Assembly: GCF_020097815.1 (NCBI RefSeq)
Contig: NZ_CP083663.1
Span: 1,426,001-1,490,000 of the forward strand
Reading direction: 5' to 3'
DNA from: Haloprofundus salinisoli
GTDB taxonomy: Archaea; Halobacteriota; Halobacteria; Halobacteriales; Haloferacaceae
Length of the DNA stretch: 64,000 nt
Position numbers and translations under genes: made by a program. The notes beneath the pieces were generated by a model. The model was not told the origin of the DNA. It saw only the letters and a list, made by a program, of their open reading frames with translations, and did not search any database. Positions 62,828-64,000 of the stretch are shown piece after piece; positions within the stretch are counted from its first letter, which is position 1, and the number at the start of each line of letters is the position of its first letter.

Positions 62828-64000
62828 ATGACCGACACGGACCACCCGGCGACCGGCGAGAGCGGCGAACCCGGCGTCGCCGTCGACTCGCCTACGGACC
62901 CCTCGAACGCCGAGGCGGTCGCCGACGAACTCGAAGCCGCGTTCGACGCTCGTCGAGACGCCGAGGCGGCGGTCACCGACGCGGGAACGGAGACCGTCGA
63001 GTCGGTCGCCGACGCCTACGACCGAGCGTTGGCACTTCTGGACCGCTACGAGGACCGTGCGACCGGCACCGGTGACTTCGGCGCGTTCGTCGAGTTCGAG
63101 CGGAAGTTCCTCGAACTCGTCGAGGGGGTCGACGACGACGCTCCCGCCGCCGACGCGTTCGACGCGGCCAACGACATCCTCGACCGTCGCCGCCTGAGCC
63201 AGAGACATTTCGACGCTGCCCGCGACGCACTCGATACCGCCGCCGACGTCGCCGCATTACTGGAGGAACGAGACGCCGCCCGCGAGCGACACCGGACCGC
63301 GACCCGCGACGCCGAGCGGTGTCTCTCGAACGTCGATAAGCGTCTCTCGGAACTCCGACGCCTCGAACGACTCGGCGAGGCCGACCTCGACGCTCCGGTC
63401 GACCGGCTTCGGGAGCCGATCCGGGCGTACAACGACGCCGTCGGCGAAGCGTTCGAGGCGTACAAAGGCGACGCGAGCGCCCGCGACGCGCTCTCGTTCG
63501 TCTCGACGGCCGCAGGGTATCCGTTAATCGACTACGACGCGCCGCCCGCCGACCTCCGCGAGTACGTCGCGTCGGCCGACGTGGGCGCGGAACCGATTCC
63601 GGACCTGCTGGAGTACGCCGACTACTCGAACTCGAAGCTCTCGCACTTCGTCGCCGACCCGGCGGAGCTGAAGGCGCGCGTCGCGGTGAACCGAACCTAT
63701 CTGGATCGCCTCGACGGCGGGCCGCTGACGGTGTCGTGGCCGCCGCCGCCGGCCGCCGAGTTCCGATGTCTGGTCCCCGAGCTCGTCTCGGTCGTCTCGC
63801 GGTTCGCCCCCGAGGAGGTCGTCGCTCGGTGTCGAGAGCTTCGGTATCTGGTCGAGAACGACGACTACGACCGTCTCCGGACGGCGGCGGCGGCCCGCGG
63901 GTCGCTCACCGAGGCCGAACAGGCGAAACTCCAGCGCGGCGAAGTGACCGCGTCGCTCGATGCGTTCCGTACGTCTCGTGACCGGCTGCGTACGACGCTG
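62828..64000 (+). CDS. Acidic coiled-coil protein, truncated by the window end
   Basis: The frame stays open for 391 codons to the window edge, so the C-terminus is missing. It starts MTDTDHPATGESGEPGVAVD and becomes a long helical, charged protein (EAVADELEAAFDARRDAEAA, ALLEERDAARERHRTATRDA, RLSELRRLERLGEADL), with two more globular segments (GYPLIDYDAPPADLREYV and GPLTVSWPPPPAAEFRCLVP). It may be a structural or scaffold protein; no named family is recognised. The three-base spacing links it to hisI, an association of unknown meaning. Confidence 0.8.
   Translation, partial: MTDTDHPATGESGEPGVAVDSPTDPSNAEAVADELEAAFDARRDAEAAVTDAGTETVESVADAYDRALALLDRYEDRATGTGDFGAFVEFERKFLELVEGVDDDAPAADAFDAANDILDRRRLSQRHFDAARDALDTAADVAALLEERDAARERHRTATRDAERCLSNVDKRLSELRRLERLGEADLDAPVDRLREPIRAYNDAVGEAFEAYKGDASARDALSFVSTAAGYPLIDYDAPPADLREYVASADVGAEPIPDLLEYADYSNSKLSHFVADPAELKARVAVNRTYLDRLDGGPLTVSWPPPPAAEFRCLVPELVSVVSRFAPEEVVARCRELRYLVENDDYDRLRTAAAARGSLTEAEQAKLQRGEVTASLDAFRTSRDRLRTTL

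Overview
The window comes from a halophilic archaeon (class Halobacteria). The evidence is a GC-rich, strongly C/G-ending codon usage, very acidic proteins, TATA-type promoters with little or no Shine-Dalgarno signal, and marker genes such as the haloarchaeal 129-residue [2Fe-2S] ferredoxin, the Hef helicase-nuclease, the 304-residue malate dehydrogenase and an NAD-dependent DNA ligase. I would place it in the Haloferacales only tentatively. Most of the window reads as stable chromosome. I see no tRNA, rRNA, CRISPR array, replication origin or complete insertion sequence.

Layout. 1-13.6 kb: DNA repair and housekeeping (Hef; a coupled pair of unrecognised small proteins; a zinc-ribbon p27-like protein; malate dehydrogenase; secreted and lipoproteins; UvrC; an ABC-2 exporter pair; LigA). 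13.6-24.1 kb: an amino-acid cluster for serine, methionine and threonine (class V aminotransferase, metY-metX-metY, serB, serA, thrC), interrupted by two paralogous coiled-coil proteins. 24.1-36.5 kb: small regulators and conserved unknowns, CstA-type peptide/pyruvate transporter, an ArsA-like ATPase with a small partner, a His-rich CobW GTPase, membrane proteins, a TylF-like methyltransferase, a GNAT enzyme, uracil phosphoribosyltransferase and the remnant of a universal stress protein. 36.7-46 kb: an S9 peptidase, a TAXI-type TRAP transporter operon (binding protein, DUF1850 protein, fused permease), an FAD amine oxidase-like protein and an IMPACT/YigZ protein. 46-52.9 kb: ACT-domain regulator, glycolipid-binding-like protein, hisB, hisA, two tandem PiT phosphate transporters and ferredoxin.

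52.9-59.87 kb is an AT-rich, gene-poor accessory island. It holds a frameshifted methyltransferase, a small lipoprotein, a tyrosine recombinase, a tiny membrane protein, a multi-PAS sensor kinase and a MazF/PemK-like toxin with its antitoxin. Several copies of an unrecognised short repeat (right and left motifs in inverted orientation, spaced by exactly 54 bases in two copies) are scattered between these genes. After the island the chromosome resumes with a GntP-type permease, the prepilin peptidase PibD, hisI, and a long coiled-coil protein that runs off the end.

The points I consider most worth following are the island repeat, the paralogous coiled-coil pair with a shared N-terminal motif, the tandem small proteins near 2.6 kb with two inverted repeats just before the first start, the patchwork identity between the two phosphate transporters, the candidate operator over the cstA TATA box, and the decayed stress-protein and methyltransferase genes.
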